Assembly: GCF_001262635.1 (NCBI RefSeq)
Contig: NZ_JXYH01000014.1
Span: 1-64,000 of the forward strand
DNA from: Aestuariivita boseongensis
GTDB taxonomy: Bacteria; Pseudomonadota; Alphaproteobacteria; Rhodobacterales; Rhodobacteraceae
Length of the DNA: 64,000 nucleotides
Direction of reading: 5' to 3'
The translations under genes were made by a program, and so were the position numbers. The notes under the pieces are model-generated. The model had not been told where the DNA came from, did not search any database, and saw only the letters and a list, made by a program, of their open reading frames with translations. The first letter of the stretch is position 1. The number at the start of each line of letters is the position of its first letter. Of this stretch, positions 33,617 to 42,623 are shown piece by piece.

Positions 33617-34831
33617 TCAGCCCATGATTTGGCGTTCGCGCCAGATCACTACGCGGATCGCAACGACGCCCAGTGCAGACGTCGCAAACATCAGCCACAA
33701 AAGCGGCGTTGCCCCCGTTCCGGGCCCCAGCAGCGCCCCGGCCAGTGCGCTGAGCGCCGCGCCCCCGCCAATCATCAGCGCGCCACCAAGCCCCGAGGCG
33801 GTGCCGGCCAGATGCGGGCGCACCGAGAGCATGCCCGAGGTGGCGTTGGGAATGGTCATGCCATTGCCCAACCCCACCAGCGTCATCAGCCCGAAGAAGG
33901 AATAAAGCGTGCCGTTGCCGGTCAGAAAGAAGCCCAGCGAAATCGCCATTCCAGTGGCGCATGTCGTGCAGCCCCATTGGATCATCCGGTTGATTCCGAA
34001 CCGGACGGAGTAGCGGCCCGAAATGAAGTTACCCAGAAGATAACCCACGGCGGGCGCGCCGAAATAGACCCCAAGCTGGGCCGGTGAAAGGTTGAAGACC
34101 TCGGTTCCCACGAAAGGCGCGCCGCCCAGATAGGCGAAGAACGCGCCCGATGTGAAACCAGCCGCCATGGCATAGCCCCAGAACCGGGGAGAGGTCAGCA
34201 GCTCGGGATATTCGCGGAACTGTTCGATCAAGGTTTTGCCGCTTGTTAGGGCGGTTTCCCCCATATCCTGCCAGACCAGCGCAAGGCAGATCGCGCCCAG
34301 ACCAAACAGCATCCAGAAATTGGCCTGCCAGCCAAAGACCTCGTCCAGCGCGCCGCCTATGGCGGGGCCGATCATGGGCACAATCGCCATGCCCATGGTC
34401 ACATATCCGATCATCGAGGCCGCCTGATCCTGCGGGTACATGTCGCGCACCGCGGCCCGGCTGAGCACAAGGGCCACGGCCACAACCGCCTGGCACATGC
34501 GGAAGAACAGGAAAAGCTCGGCATTGGGCGCAAAGATGCAGCCCACCGTCGCCAGCAGAAACAGGGCCAATCCCCAGATAATCACGGGTCTGCGCCCGAA
34601 CTTGTCCGAGATCGGGCCAATAAGGATCTGCAAGACCGCGTTGACGGCCAGATAGACCGCGACGGACAGTTGCATCACCCGGTAATTGGTCTCGAAATAG
34701 GCTGTCATCCCCGGCAGGCTGGGCAGGAAGATGTTCATGGCAAGCGCCGACAGCCCCGACAGCATGATCAGCGTCGAGACATGTGGCGGTGAGCTTGGAT
34801 CAAGAAAGCGTATGTTGGGCGCGTCGGCCAT
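33617..34831 (-). CDS. Multidrug efflux MFS transporter (Bcr/CflA family)
   Basis: Protein of 404 residues with twelve transmembrane helices. It carries the MFS loop motif GPISDKFGRRPVIIWG (about 70-85), the drug-proton antiporter LSRAAVRDMYP motif and a Bcr/CflA-like start (FLPSLPGMTAYF). It exports drugs or metabolites by proton antiport; the substrate is unknown. It lies directly upstream of pccR on the same strand, and their promoters share a GCSATAGATCAAA element. Confidence 0.88.
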   Translation of the reverse strand: MADAPNIRFLDPSSPPHVSTLIMLSGLSALAMNIFLPSLPGMTAYFETNYRVMQLSVAVYLAVNAVLQILIGPISDKFGRRPVIIWGLALFLLATVGCIFAPNAELFLFFRMCQAVVAVALVLSRAAVRDMYPQDQAASMIGYVTMGMAIVPMIGPAIGGALDEVFGWQANFWMLFGLGAICLALVWQDMGETALTSGKTLIEQFREYPELLTSPRFWGYAMAAGFTSGAFFAYLGGAPFVGTEVFNLSPAQLGVYFGAPAVGYLLGNFISGRYSVRFGINRMIQWGCTTCATGMAISLGFFLTGNGTLYSFFGLMTLVGLGNGMTIPNATSGMLSVRPHLAGTASGLGGALMIGGGAALSALAGALLGPGTGATPLLWLMFATSALGVVAIRVVIWRERQIMG

Positions 34832-34901
34832 GAAATTTGATCTATGGCGCGGCGTTGGGCTTGTCCATGCGAACGTCGCGTTTCATCTGTTAATTAGCAT
34901 G

Positions 34902-34949
34902 ATTTGCAATTCGCATTCATCGCGATGCAGAAAATATGCAAATTTGCCG
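34902..34949. promoter_or_regulatory. PccR-type half-sites upstream of pccB
   Basis: ATTTGCAAT at 34902-34910 and TATGCAAATTTGCCG at 34935-34949 lie 65-115 bp upstream of the pccB start. They contain TTTGCA and TGCAAA half-sites but not the exact TTTGCAAA-X4-TTTGCAAA arrangement known from R. sphaeroides, so this is a degenerate candidate operator. Confidence 0.45.
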
Positions 34950-35015
34950 AATTCCGCTTTGGGGACCACAGTTGCTTGGCTATAACCAGCCAAACGGATT
35001 TTGGGGACAGATATC

Positions 35016-36548
35016 ATGAAAGACATCCTGACCGAGTTGGAAAACCGCCGCGAGACCGCGCGGCTGGGCGGTGGTCAAAAGCGTATCGACGCGCAGCACG
35101 GGCGCGGCAAGCTGACCGCGCGCGAACGGATCGACCTTCTGCTGGACGAGGACAGCTTCGAAGAATTCGACATGTTCGTCACCCACCGCTGCACCGATTT
35201 CGGCATGGAAAAACAAAAGCCTGCGGGCGATGGCGTGGTCACCGGCTGGGGCACGATCAACGGCCGTCAGGTCTATGTCTTTTCGCAGGACTTCACGGTT
35301 CTGGGCGGGTCGGTGTCGGCCACCCATGCGATGAAGATCTGCAAGATTATGGATATGGCGATGCAGAACGGCGCGCCGGTGATCGGCATCAACGACTCGG
35401 GTGGTGCGCGCATTCAGGAAGGCGTGGATTCGCTGGCCGGCTATGGTGAGGTCTTCCAGCGCAACATCGAAGCCTCGGGCGTGGTGCCGCAAATCAGCGT
35501 GATCATGGGGCCCTGCGCAGGCGGTGCGGTCTATTCGCCCGCGATGACCGACTTCATCTTCATGGTCAAAGACAGTTCCTACATGTTCGTCACCGGCCCG
35601 GATGTTGTGAAGACGGTGACCAATGAGGTGGTGACCGCCGAAGAACTGGGCGGCGCGTCGACCCACACCAGGAAATCCTCGGTCGCGGATGCGGCGTTTG
35701 AAAACGATGTGGAGGCCCTGGCCGAAGTGCGCCGTCTGGTGGATTTCCTACCGCTCAACAACCAGTCGAAACCGCCTGTGCGCCCCTTCTTTGACGATCC
35801 TGCGCGGATCGAGGCCTCGCTGGACACGCTGATCCCCGAAAACCCCAACCAGCCCTACGACATGAAAGAGCTGATCCTGAAGCTGGCCGATGAGGCGGAT
35901 TTCTACGAGATCCAGGAGGAGTTCGCGAAAAACATCATCACCGGGTTCATCCGTCTGGAAGGGCAGACCGTGGGTGTTGTGGCGAACCAGCCGATGGTTC
36001 TGGCTGGCGTGCTGGACATCGACTCAGCCCGCAAAGCCGCGCGCTTCGTGCGCTTCTGCGATTGCTTCGAAATCCCGCTGCTGACGCTGGTCGATGTGCC
36101 CGGCTTCCTGCCCGGAACCACGCAGGAATATAACGGCGTGATCAAACACGGTGCGAAACTTCTCTTTGCCTATGGGGAGGCCACGGTGCCTAAGGTCACG
36201 GTGATTACCCGCAAGGCTTATGGCGGGGCCTATGTGGTGATGAGCTCCAAGCACCTGCGCGGCGATATCAACTATGCCTGGCCCACCTCGGAGGTGGCGG
36301 TGATGGGGGCCAAAGGGGCCACCGAGATCATTCATCGCGCCGATCTGGGCGATCCCGAAAAGATCGCCGCGCACGCGGCGGAATATGAAGCGCGCTTTGC
36401 CAACCCGTTTGTGGCGGCCGAACGCGGGTTCATTGACGAGGTAATTCAGCCGCGATCGACACGCAAACGCGTGGCGCGGGCCTTTGCCTCGCTCCGGGGC
36501 AAGAAGAAGCCTATGCCGTGGAAGAAGCACGATAATATTCCGCTGTAG
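35016..36548 (+). CDS. pccB: Propionyl-CoA carboxylase beta (carboxyltransferase) subunit
   Basis: Carboxyltransferase subunit of 510 residues, the usual length. Two crotonase-like halves are visible: the N-terminal [14 protein letters not shown] and [12 protein letters not shown] segments, the acyl-CoA pocket [21 protein letters not shown], and in the C-terminal half [24 protein letters not shown] and [13 protein letters not shown]. With PccA it carboxylates propionyl-CoA to methylmalonyl-CoA. The start at 35016 has GGGGACAG upstream. A large palindrome follows the stop. Confidence 0.95.
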   Translation: MKDILTELENRRETARLGGGQKRIDAQHGRGKLTARERIDLLLDEDSFEEFDMFVTHRCTDFGMEKQKPAGDGVVTGWGTINGRQVYVFSQDFTVLGGSVSATHAMKICKIMDMAMQNGAPVIGINDSGGARIQEGVDSLAGYGEVFQRNIEASGVVPQISVIMGPCAGGAVYSPAMTDFIFMVKDSSYMFVTGPDVVKTVTNEVVTAEELGGASTHTRKSSVADAAFENDVEALAEVRRLVDFLPLNNQSKPPVRPFFDDPARIEASLDTLIPENPNQPYDMKELILKLADEADFYEIQEEFAKNIITGFIRLEGQTVGVVANQPMVLAGVLDIDSARKAARFVRFCDCFEIPLLTLVDVPGFLPGTTQEYNGVIKHGAKLLFAYGEATVPKVTVITRKAYGGAYVVMSSKHLRGDINYAWPTSEVAVMGAKGATEIIHRADLGDPEKIAAHAAEYEARFANPFVAAERGFIDEVIQPRSTRKRVARAFASLRGKKKPMPWKKHDNIPL

Positions 36549-36600
36549 GCCGGGCTTCAGCCCGGCACCTGCCGCAAAGCCGGGCTGAAGCCCGGCCTAC
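36545..36600. repeat. Large perfect inverted repeat between pccB and the cupin gene
   Basis: Two exactly complementary 22-bp arms (36545-36566, beginning GTAGGCCGGGC, and 36579-36600, ending CCCGGCCTAC) enclose a 12-nt centre. Each arm is itself nearly palindromic (GCCGGGC...GCCCGGC). The left arm overlaps the TAG of pccB. The GTAGG...CCTAC ends are shared with the repeats at 11997 and 12152. Confidence 0.9.
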
Positions 36601-36610
36601 GGAGATCACC

Positions 36611-37009
36611 ATGACCCAGCTTTGGAAAAACCAGGCCTTCACCATCGCCCATGCCGATGACGGCAAATTCGTGGGCGAAGGGCTGCGTGCGTTCTTTGAG
36701 TACCGTGATCTGGGTATCAAGGACGCGACGCAGGGCAAGTTCGGCGCGCATGTCATCCGCGCAGTGCCGGGCATGGAGAGCCCCGGCGCGTGGCATTCGC
36801 ATGATCTGGATTTCCAGATGGTCTATGTCACCAAAGGATGGGTCGTTTTCGAATATGAGGGGCAGGGGGAGCATCTTTTGCGCGAAGGTTCCTGCGTGCT
36901 GCAACCCCCCGGCATCAAACATCGCGAGGTCCGCCATTCCGACGATATGGAGCTGATCGAAATCATCAGCCCTGCGGAATTTGACACACGGGACGAATCG
37001 GCCCCATGA
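36611..37009 (+). CDS. Cupin-domain protein
   Basis: Small single-domain cupin of 132 residues. Motif 1 is recognisable in GAWHSHDLDFQMVYVTKGW (two His and an Asp/Glu-type ligand), and motif 2 lies in LQPPGIKHREVRHSDD. A metal-binding pocket is likely; the substrate is unknown. It overlaps the following gene by 4 nt and lies in the conserved stretch between pccB and pccA. Confidence 0.85.
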   Translation: MTQLWKNQAFTIAHADDGKFVGEGLRAFFEYRDLGIKDATQGKFGAHVIRAVPGMESPGAWHSHDLDFQMVYVTKGWVVFEYEGQGEHLLREGSCVLQPPGIKHREVRHSDDMELIEIISPAEFDTRDESAP

Positions 37010-37077
37010 TGACGTTCGGTCAACCCAACACGCGTGCTGCGTGCACGCGATCAGCAGCCCCGGCAGGAGGAGCCCGC

Positions 37078-37473
37078 ATGCGGGGTCGGGGCTGCGTCCT
37101 GGGTTTGATCCTGTCCATCAGCCCCGCTTTCGCCACCGAGGCCATCATCGCGCCTTCGGGCCAGACCGTGACCCTGTCCGAGATCCTGTTAGACGAAAAC
37201 CCGGGCGAGCTGTGGGTGCGCTTCCGATTTCTGGCGCCGCAGATCACGCCCGGTCCGGATGCGATTGCGCCCGATACCGCCATCGCGGACATGCAGGTTT
37301 TGTGCGATGATCTGGCAGCACCTTACCTTGTGGATAACGCAATTGCGCCCGCGCGGATCGTGATGTCGTTTTCCGATCGCGAGGTGCCCTTTGGCCAGCC
37401 CGACCCCGACGCAACCCAGTTTTTCGAGCTTTTCAGCCTGCAAGACGGCGCCTGCATTTGGGAGGAATTCTGA
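37078..37473 (+). CDS. DUF6497-type exported protein
   Basis: Protein of 131 residues with a signal peptide (about 1-21, ending AFA-T). The mature part includes ELWVRFRFLAPQI and LCDDLAAPYLV, and a C-terminal VMSFSDREVPFGQPDPDATQFFE with GACIWEEF. I recognise it as DUF6497, restricted to Rhodobacterales and of unknown function. Two cysteines (LCDD, GACIW) may pair in the periplasm. The start at 37078 has GGAGGAG 5 nt upstream; a frame from 37006 overlapping the cupin stop is the alternative. Confidence 0.75.
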   Translation: MRGRGCVLGLILSISPAFATEAIIAPSGQTVTLSEILLDENPGELWVRFRFLAPQITPGPDAIAPDTAIADMQVLCDDLAAPYLVDNAIAPARIVMSFSDREVPFGQPDPDATQFFELFSLQDGACIWEEF

Positions 37474-37687
37474 TGCAGCCACAATATCTTGCGGATCAAA
37501 GCTTAAGCGCCATGCGATTTGAGGCTTTGGAGTCACAGGCTGGTCCGTCGCGTGGCTGTGGATATCTTTCGGCCTGTCTTTCCGCTATGATTTCAGTGCG
37601 ATGGGCATTCGCCCGTCGGTGTTTGAGGTGGGTTTCCACAAGGACGCAGAGCCTTGAAGGATCCATAAGAAAAGACAGGAGACATGG

Positions 37688-37831
37688 ATGTCGACGAGCA
37701 TCAAGCTTCTCGCGATGGCGGGCCTCTTGGCCGGCCTTGCAGCCTGCGCACAGCCGCAGGAAGAGACATTTGTCGTGGTCGAGCCCGAGCCCATTTCGGT
37801 CGAGCCGACATATACCGGCAAACTCAAGTAA
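37688..37831 (+). CDS. Very small lipoprotein
   Basis: A 47-residue protein with a signal sequence and lipobox (GLAACAQ, Cys about residue 20), then an acidic Val/Glu/Pro stretch (EETFVVVEPEPISVEPTYTGKLK). AGGAG lies a few nt upstream. It is too short for most gene finders, but its composition and signal are convincing. Function unknown; one of several mini-lipoproteins between pccB and pccA. Confidence 0.7.
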   Translation: MSTSIKLLAMAGLLAGLAACAQPQEETFVVVEPEPISVEPTYTGKLK

Positions 37832-37903
37832 CACTGTCACGGGGTGGGCCAATGGGCCTGCCCCGCTGGCACCCCGCGCTGTCCTTTTGTCAGGGGGGCA
37901 GCC

Positions 37904-38248
37904 ATGCTGAAGCATCGCGGGTTCCCGGGCCGTTTGCCGGGTACTGATTATCAATTTGTCATCCGTCGCGCGAACCCTCGCGGTGTGACGCCATTGACGC
38001 GTCGCGAACGATTTGCCGACCGCAAGGCCGCTGACAGGCGCGCAGATGCCGGGTTTCTGGCCGCCTTGTGGGAGCATTTCGGCGATCAGCCCTTTGAGCG
38101 CGGCAATCTGGATGCGGGGCGGCTGAGCTGGCTTTTCGGGCGCGAAGTTGTTCCCGCTGAAGATCCGTTTGACCCCGCCAGTTACGAGGCGCTGCTGGTT
38201 ATTGATGTGGCTGCGGCGCGTGTGTCTTTCCCGGAGGTGATCCAATGA
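37904..38248 (+). CDS. Hypothetical small protein
   Basis: Protein of 114 residues, highly charged (LTRRERFADRKAADRRADAGF), then ALWEHFGDQPFERGNLDAGRLSWLF. No signal peptide, membrane helix or known motif. GGGGGGC precedes the ATG. I recognise no family with certainty; it appears to belong to the conserved gene stretch next to propionyl-CoA carboxylase in this group. Confidence 0.6.
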   Translation: MLKHRGFPGRLPGTDYQFVIRRANPRGVTPLTRRERFADRKAADRRADAGFLAALWEHFGDQPFERGNLDAGRLSWLFGREVVPAEDPFDPASYEALLVIDVAAARVSFPEVIQ

Positions 38249-38603
38249 TCATCGGCGGTTTTTTGCAAAGCTCAGTCTCAGATGGGCGCGATTTGGCTCA
38301 AAAAGTGCAAACCTCGGCAGCGCGCTTGGCAGAAAGCGAGTCACAGTACAGTCTTCTACCTGTAGGCGAAACTGCCATCCCGGTTGCGTCTGCGAAACAC
38401 CTATTCCGTACCCCTTCCCTGGGCGGGCAGGCGCGTGGCTTGGCCACATTCCTGCCCGCCTCTTTTTTGTTTGATGCGTCGTGGGCGGCACATGCGCGCA
38501 GATTTGCCAAATCCTGCGCGGATCAAGCATTTGACTTGCGTCGGAACCTTTCCCGGACCAACGTGGTTTTTACAGGCACTGTAACGAAAAAAGGTAGGGT
38601 AAA
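38249..38603. other. Non-coding stretch with PccR-like sites and a terminator hairpin
   Basis: 355 bp without a credible gene; a frame running from 38245 to 38955 crosses the terminator and the small lipoprotein gene and is judged spurious. TTTTGCAAAG at 38261-38270 and AAAGTGCAAAC at 38302-38312 resemble PccR-type sites, and a strong terminator lies at 38422-38469. A short RNA of about 150-200 nt ending at this terminator is possible. Confidence 0.5.
38422..38469 (+). terminator. Rho-independent terminator, orphan (possible small RNA end)
   Basis: Ten-bp stem GGCGGGCAGG / CCTGCCCGCC with an inner GTGG...CCAC stem in the loop, followed by TCTTTTTTG. It lies 174 nt after the stop of the gene at 37904-38248, rather far for its own terminator. 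Confidence 0.8.
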
Positions 38604-38807
38604 ATGCGAGCTCCAAAGATTTGGTTTGCGTTGGCGGTCATGGGTGGACTTGCGGCATGTGGCGACACGGCGGGCGAACAAGCGCTCATCGGGGGCGCTG
38701 TCGGCGCAGGCACAGCAGCCGTGGTCAATGGGAACCTGGTGGCGGGCGCCGCTGTGGGTGCGGCAGGCAACATCCTGTATTGCCAGCAGAACCCCAGCAA
38801 ATGCTGA
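38604..38807 (+). CDS. Small glycine-rich lipoprotein
   Basis: A 67-residue protein with a lipobox (GLAACGD, Cys about residue 19) and a Gly/Ala zipper-like body (ALIGGAVGAGTAAVV, then LVAGAAVGAAGN), ending in CQQNPSKC. It resembles the YMGG/glycine-zipper lipoproteins of the outer membrane. GGTAGGG lies upstream. Function unknown. Confidence 0.75.
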   Translation: MRAPKIWFALAVMGGLAACGDTAGEQALIGGAVGAGTAAVVNGNLVAGAAVGAAGNILYCQQNPSKC

Positions 38808-38936
38808 CACGCGGCCGCTGACGGCCGCCGGGACACGTCCCGAACATAACAGAATTCAAACATCACGCACCGTGCGCGAGGTCAACCTTGTGCGCGGCTT
38901 TTCGCGTGGCACCCTTCCAAAGACAAAGGACGTTCC

Positions 38937-40982
38937 ATGTTCAAAAAGATCCTGATCGCAAATCGGGGCGAGATTGCCTGCCGCGTTATCAAGACCGCCC
39001 GCAAGATGGGTATTCAGACGGTTGCCATCTATTCCGATGCCGACAAGCAAGCGCTGCACGTTCAGATGGCCGACGAAGCCATCCATATCGGGCCACCGCC
39101 TGCGAACCAGTCCTATATCGTGATCGACAAGGTCATGGACGCCATCAAGCAAAGCGGCGCCGAAGCAGTTCACCCCGGTTATGGCTTCCTGTCGGAAAAC
39201 GCCAAGTTCGCCGAGGCGTTGGATGCCGCTGGTGTCGCCTTCATCGGTCCGCCCAAAGGCGCGATTGAATCGATGGGTGACAAGATCACCTCCAAAAAGA
39301 TTGCGCAGCAGGCCGGTGTCAGCACCGTGCCCGGATATATGGGGCTGATCGAAGACGCGGACGAGGCGGTCAAGATCTCGCACGAGATCGGCTATCCGGT
39401 GATGATCAAGGCCAGCGCTGGTGGTGGCGGCAAGGGCATGCGGATCGCGTGGAATGACGAAGAAGCCCGCGAAGGCTTCCAGTCCTCCAAGAACGAGGCC
39501 GCGAACAGCTTTGGCGATGACCGGATTTTCATCGAGAAATTCGTCACCCAACCCCGCCATATCGAAATCCAGGTGCTCTGCGACAAGCATGGCAATGGCG
39601 TTTATCTGCACGAGCGTGAATGTTCTATCCAGCGCCGCAACCAGAAGGTGGTTGAAGAGGCTCCCAGCCCGTTTCTTGACGAAGCCACGCGCAAAGCGAT
39701 GGGCGAGCAGTCCCTCGCGCTGGCCCATGCGGTTGGATATGCCAGCGCAGGGACGGTGGAGTTCATCGTAGATGGCGACAAGAACTTCTATTTCCTGGAG
39801 ATGAACACCCGTCTGCAGGTGGAACACCCGGTGACCGAGCTGATCACCGGCGTCGATCTGGTCGAACAGATGATCCGCGTGGCGGCAGGCGAGAAGCTGT
39901 CGATCCAGCAAAGCGATCTGAAGATCAACGGATGGGCGATCGAGAACCGGCTCTACGCGGAAGACCCCTATCGCAACTTCCTGCCCTCGATCGGTCGTCT
40001 GACGCGTTATCGTCCGCCGATGGAGGTGGCATCAGGCCCAATGCTTGAGGCGGGTACCTGGCACGGCGATGCGCCCACGGGCGAAACCGGCGTGCGCAAC
40101 GATACCGGCGTCTATGAGGGCGGCGAGATCAGCATGTATTACGACCCGATGATTGCCAAGCTGTGCACCTGGGGCCCTGATCGCGGCACGGCGATTGAGG
40201 CGATGCGCGTGGCGCTGGACAGCTTCGAGGTTGAAGGGATCGGCCACAACCTGCCATTCGTGGCGGCTGTGATGGATCACCCGAAATTCGTCTCGGGCGA
40301 TATGACGACGGCCTTTATTGCCGAGGAATATCCCGATGGCTTTGAAGGGGTCTCATTGTCGGACGATGATCTGCGCCGCGTTGCGGCCTCTTGCGCGGCG
40401 ATGCACCGCGTGGCCGAGATCCGGCGCACCCGCGTGTCGGGCCGCATGGACAATCACGAACGCAAGGTGGGCTCTGATTGGGTCGTGACAGCGCAAGGCC
40501 AGCGCTTTGACGTGACCATTGCCGCCGATCACGACGGATCGACCGTGACCTTTGCCGACGGCACGAAAGTGCGCGTCGACAGCACCTGGGTACCGGGTCA
40601 GACATTGGCGCATATCAACGCCGATGGCACGAACCTTGTTCTGAAGGTTGGCAAGATTTCGGGCGGCTTCCGCATCCGGACACGCGGCGCTGACCTGAAG
40701 GTGCATGTGCGCACTCCGCGTCAGGCGGAACTGGCCGAAAAGATGCCAGAGAAGCTGCCGCCCGACACCTCCAAGATGCTGCTGTGCCCGATGCCGGGTC
40801 TGATCGTGAAAGTCGATGTAGAGGTCGGCGACGAGGTGCAGGAAGGTCAGGCGTTGTGCACGGTGGAAGCCATGAAAATGGAGAACATCCTGCGCGCCGA
40901 ACGCAAGGGCATCGTGTCAAAGATCAACGCGGGCGCGGGCGACAGCTTGGCCGTGGACGACGTGATCATGGAGTTCGAATAA
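38937..40982 (+). CDS. pccA: Propionyl-CoA carboxylase alpha subunit (biotin carboxylase plus biotin carrier)
   Basis: Protein of 681 residues. The N-terminal biotin carboxylase begins KKILIANRGEIACRVI, with ATP-grasp elements KASAGGGGKGMRIAW and FLEMNTRLQVEHPVTE (to about residue 450). A BT/linker region follows, then a C-terminal biotinyl domain with the biotin lysine in VEAMKMENIL. It carboxylates biotin with bicarbonate and ATP and works with PccB. pccA and pccB are separated by about 2.4 kb of small genes. Confidence 0.95.
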   Translation: MFKKILIANRGEIACRVIKTARKMGIQTVAIYSDADKQALHVQMADEAIHIGPPPANQSYIVIDKVMDAIKQSGAEAVHPGYGFLSENAKFAEALDAAGVAFIGPPKGAIESMGDKITSKKIAQQAGVSTVPGYMGLIEDADEAVKISHEIGYPVMIKASAGGGGKGMRIAWNDEEAREGFQSSKNEAANSFGDDRIFIEKFVTQPRHIEIQVLCDKHGNGVYLHERECSIQRRNQKVVEEAPSPFLDEATRKAMGEQSLALAHAVGYASAGTVEFIVDGDKNFYFLEMNTRLQVEHPVTELITGVDLVEQMIRVAAGEKLSIQQSDLKINGWAIENRLYAEDPYRNFLPSIGRLTRYRPPMEVASGPMLEAGTWHGDAPTGETGVRNDTGVYEGGEISMYYDPMIAKLCTWGPDRGTAIEAMRVALDSFEVEGIGHNLPFVAAVMDHPKFVSGDMTTAFIAEEYPDGFEGVSLSDDDLRRVAASCAAMHRVAEIRRTRVSGRMDNHERKVGSDWVVTAQGQRFDVTIAADHDGSTVTFADGTKVRVDSTWVPGQTLAHINADGTNLVLKVGKISGGFRIRTRGADLKVHVRTPRQAELAEKMPEKLPPDTSKMLLCPMPGLIVKVDVEVGDEVQEGQALCTVEAMKMENILRAERKGIVSKINAGAGDSLAVDDVIMEFE

Positions 40983-41012
40983 GCCAATGGCTGTGCGCCG
41001 ATCCCCGGACAG

Positions 41013-41058
41013 CGTTTTCTGGAACAGAAAACGGGCCGGAAACTTTCAAAGTTTCCGG
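41013..41058. repeat. Paired palindromes downstream of pccA
   Basis: 41013-41033 (CGTTTTCTG / CAGAAAACG with a 3-nt centre) and 41036-41058 (CCGGAAACTTT / AAAGTTTCCGG, 1-nt centre). They lie between the convergent stops of pccA and the DUF4174 gene, where they could terminate both transcripts. The arms match those of the palindromes at 58644-58749. Confidence 0.85.
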
Positions 41059-41069
41059 GGGGATGGCGC

Positions 41070-41516
41070 TCAGCCGTCGCCGCGCCGTTCGCGGATCTCG
41101 CGTTGGCGCATCGGCATCTTGTCGATGGACCGGCTCAGCTCCCGGACGCTCCAGGGGAAGGGTTTGCGCAGATACACCGTGCCATCCTTGCCGATCAGCA
41201 CCAGCATGAAGCCGCGCGGGCGCAGTTTCTGCCGCAGAGCCGAGTTCTGCGACGGGTCGGTGTCTGTCAGAACCACCACATCGCGCACGCGCAGATCATC
41301 CAGCCGTTCGGTCAGATATTCGATCTGTTCGGCATATCGCGGATCTGCCGGCGTGTCGGCAAACACGATCACCGGCCGTTTTATCCATAAAAATTCACTT
41401 AAATCCACGTCCTCCGCGCTGCGGATCATGTCGAACTCCTGCGGAGAGGATGCATCCGTCGCCATGGCGGAAAGCGGAAATAAAACAGCCAAAACAACGG
41501 CTAGTATGTTTTTCAT
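41070..41516 (-). CDS. DUF4174 family exported protein
   Basis: Protein of 148 residues with a signal peptide (about 1-20, ending AMA-T). The mature part matches DUF4174: FLWIKRPVIVFADTPADPRY, then VVVLTDTDP, LRPRGFMLVLIGKDG and VYLRKPFPWSV, a thioredoxin-like arrangement without the CxxC. Periplasmic; function unknown. Convergent with pccA. Confidence 0.88.
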   Translation of the reverse strand: MKNILAVVLAVLFPLSAMATDASSPQEFDMIRSAEDVDLSEFLWIKRPVIVFADTPADPRYAEQIEYLTERLDDLRVRDVVVLTDTDPSQNSALRQKLRPRGFMLVLIGKDGTVYLRKPFPWSVRELSRSIDKMPMRQREIRERRGDG

Positions 41517-41693
41517 GGGGCCTCCTGATGACCCACATATAGGCCTGAATTTCGCAAATGCGACCACCCCTGATCGTCTTGCACACGGTCTTTTGAAAGT
41601 TAATCGCTTTGTCAGGAGTCCCTGTCAATGATCGCGTCCATTCCCCTGTCACCGCCCACTGGGTCGGCGATCCTGCAAAAGGTACGACGTGTC

Positions 41694-42623
41694 ATGGACG
41701 TGATCCTGCATATCGGCGCGCATCGCTGTGCGACCACCAGCTTTCAGCATTATATGCGCAGCAATGCGTCACGGCTTGATCCGATGGGGGTTGGCTTTTG
41801 GGGGCCGATCCGCACGCGATCGGGATTGTTCCATGGGATCCTGCCCGGGCCCGAGGCCCCTCTGACGCCAAAGACACGGCAACGCGCTCTTGGCCGCGTG
41901 CAACTGCGTTGCGCGAAATCGGTCGATCTGGGGGTCAAGCAGCTGATCGTCAGCGATGAAAACATGATGGGCACAATGCGGGCCAATCTGCGGGTTGGGG
42001 AGCTTTACGGTGGCGTGGGCGAGCGCATTGCGAGGTTCGCCGAGGCGTTTCAGGGCCATCTGACGGATATCGTTCTGAACATTCGCAGCCCGGAATATTA
42101 CTGGGCTTCGGTCTTTGGTCTTTTTGCGGAACATGGCCGGGGCACGCCGCATCCAGGCCTGTTACGCCGCGTGGCCCACACGCCGCGATCTTGGCGCGAT
42201 GTGGTTACAGATGTGTCTTGCGCAGCCGGCGGTGCGCGGGTGCATGTTCTGCCTTTTGAAAGATTTGCGGGGCGACCCGATGCTCAGCTGGCTCATCTGA
42301 TCGGCCGGCCTGCACCCGGCCACGCGGCACAGGACAAGCGCAACACCACTCTGCCGCTTGAACAGCTGCGCCGGGTCATGTCTCCATCCGAAGGCAGCTT
42401 GCCAGAGGGCGAAGGCCGCTGGATGCCCTTTGACGACGAACAACGCGCCATGCTGCGCGAAACATATGCCGATGATCTGATGTGGCTGGAAAGCGGGGCC
42501 GACGGCCTCGCGGTTCTGGCGGAGGATCCGGCGCATAACAAGGCAGAGAAACATCTGCCATCACCTGACAAGACAAGAGGAAGACACCATGGGCGACACG
42601 CAAAAGTGGCGCGCGCTGGCTGA
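41694..42623 (+). CDS. Sulfotransferase-like protein
   Basis: Protein of 309 residues. The N-terminal [19 protein letters not shown] resembles the PAPS-binding 5'-loop of sulfotransferases (HIGxxKxGTTxxQ), and [17 protein letters not shown] resembles the second PAPS-binding element (R..P..xxS). The rest is not diagnostic. The last 35 nt overlap the methylmalonyl-CoA mutase start in another frame, so the terminal residues may be dispensable. The acceptor is unknown. Confidence 0.6.
   Translation: MDVILHIGAHRCATTSFQHYMRSNASRLDPMGVGFWGPIRTRSGLFHGILPGPEAPLTPKTRQRALGRVQLRCAKSVDLGVKQLIVSDENMMGTMRANLRVGELYGGVGERIARFAEAFQGHLTDIVLNIRSPEYYWASVFGLFAEHGRGTPHPGLLRRVAHTPRSWRDVVTDVSCAAGGARVHVLPFERFAGRPDAQLAHLIGRPAPGHAAQDKRNTTLPLEQLRRVMSPSEGSLPEGEGRWMPFDDEQRAMLRETYADDLMWLESGADGLAVLAEDPAHNKAEKHLPSPDKTRGRHHGRHAKVARAG

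Noticed and set aside
38245-38955. A 236-codon open frame as a gene
   Set aside because: It crosses a strong terminator, contains the small glycine-rich lipoprotein gene in another frame and runs into the pccA start; its translation looks random.
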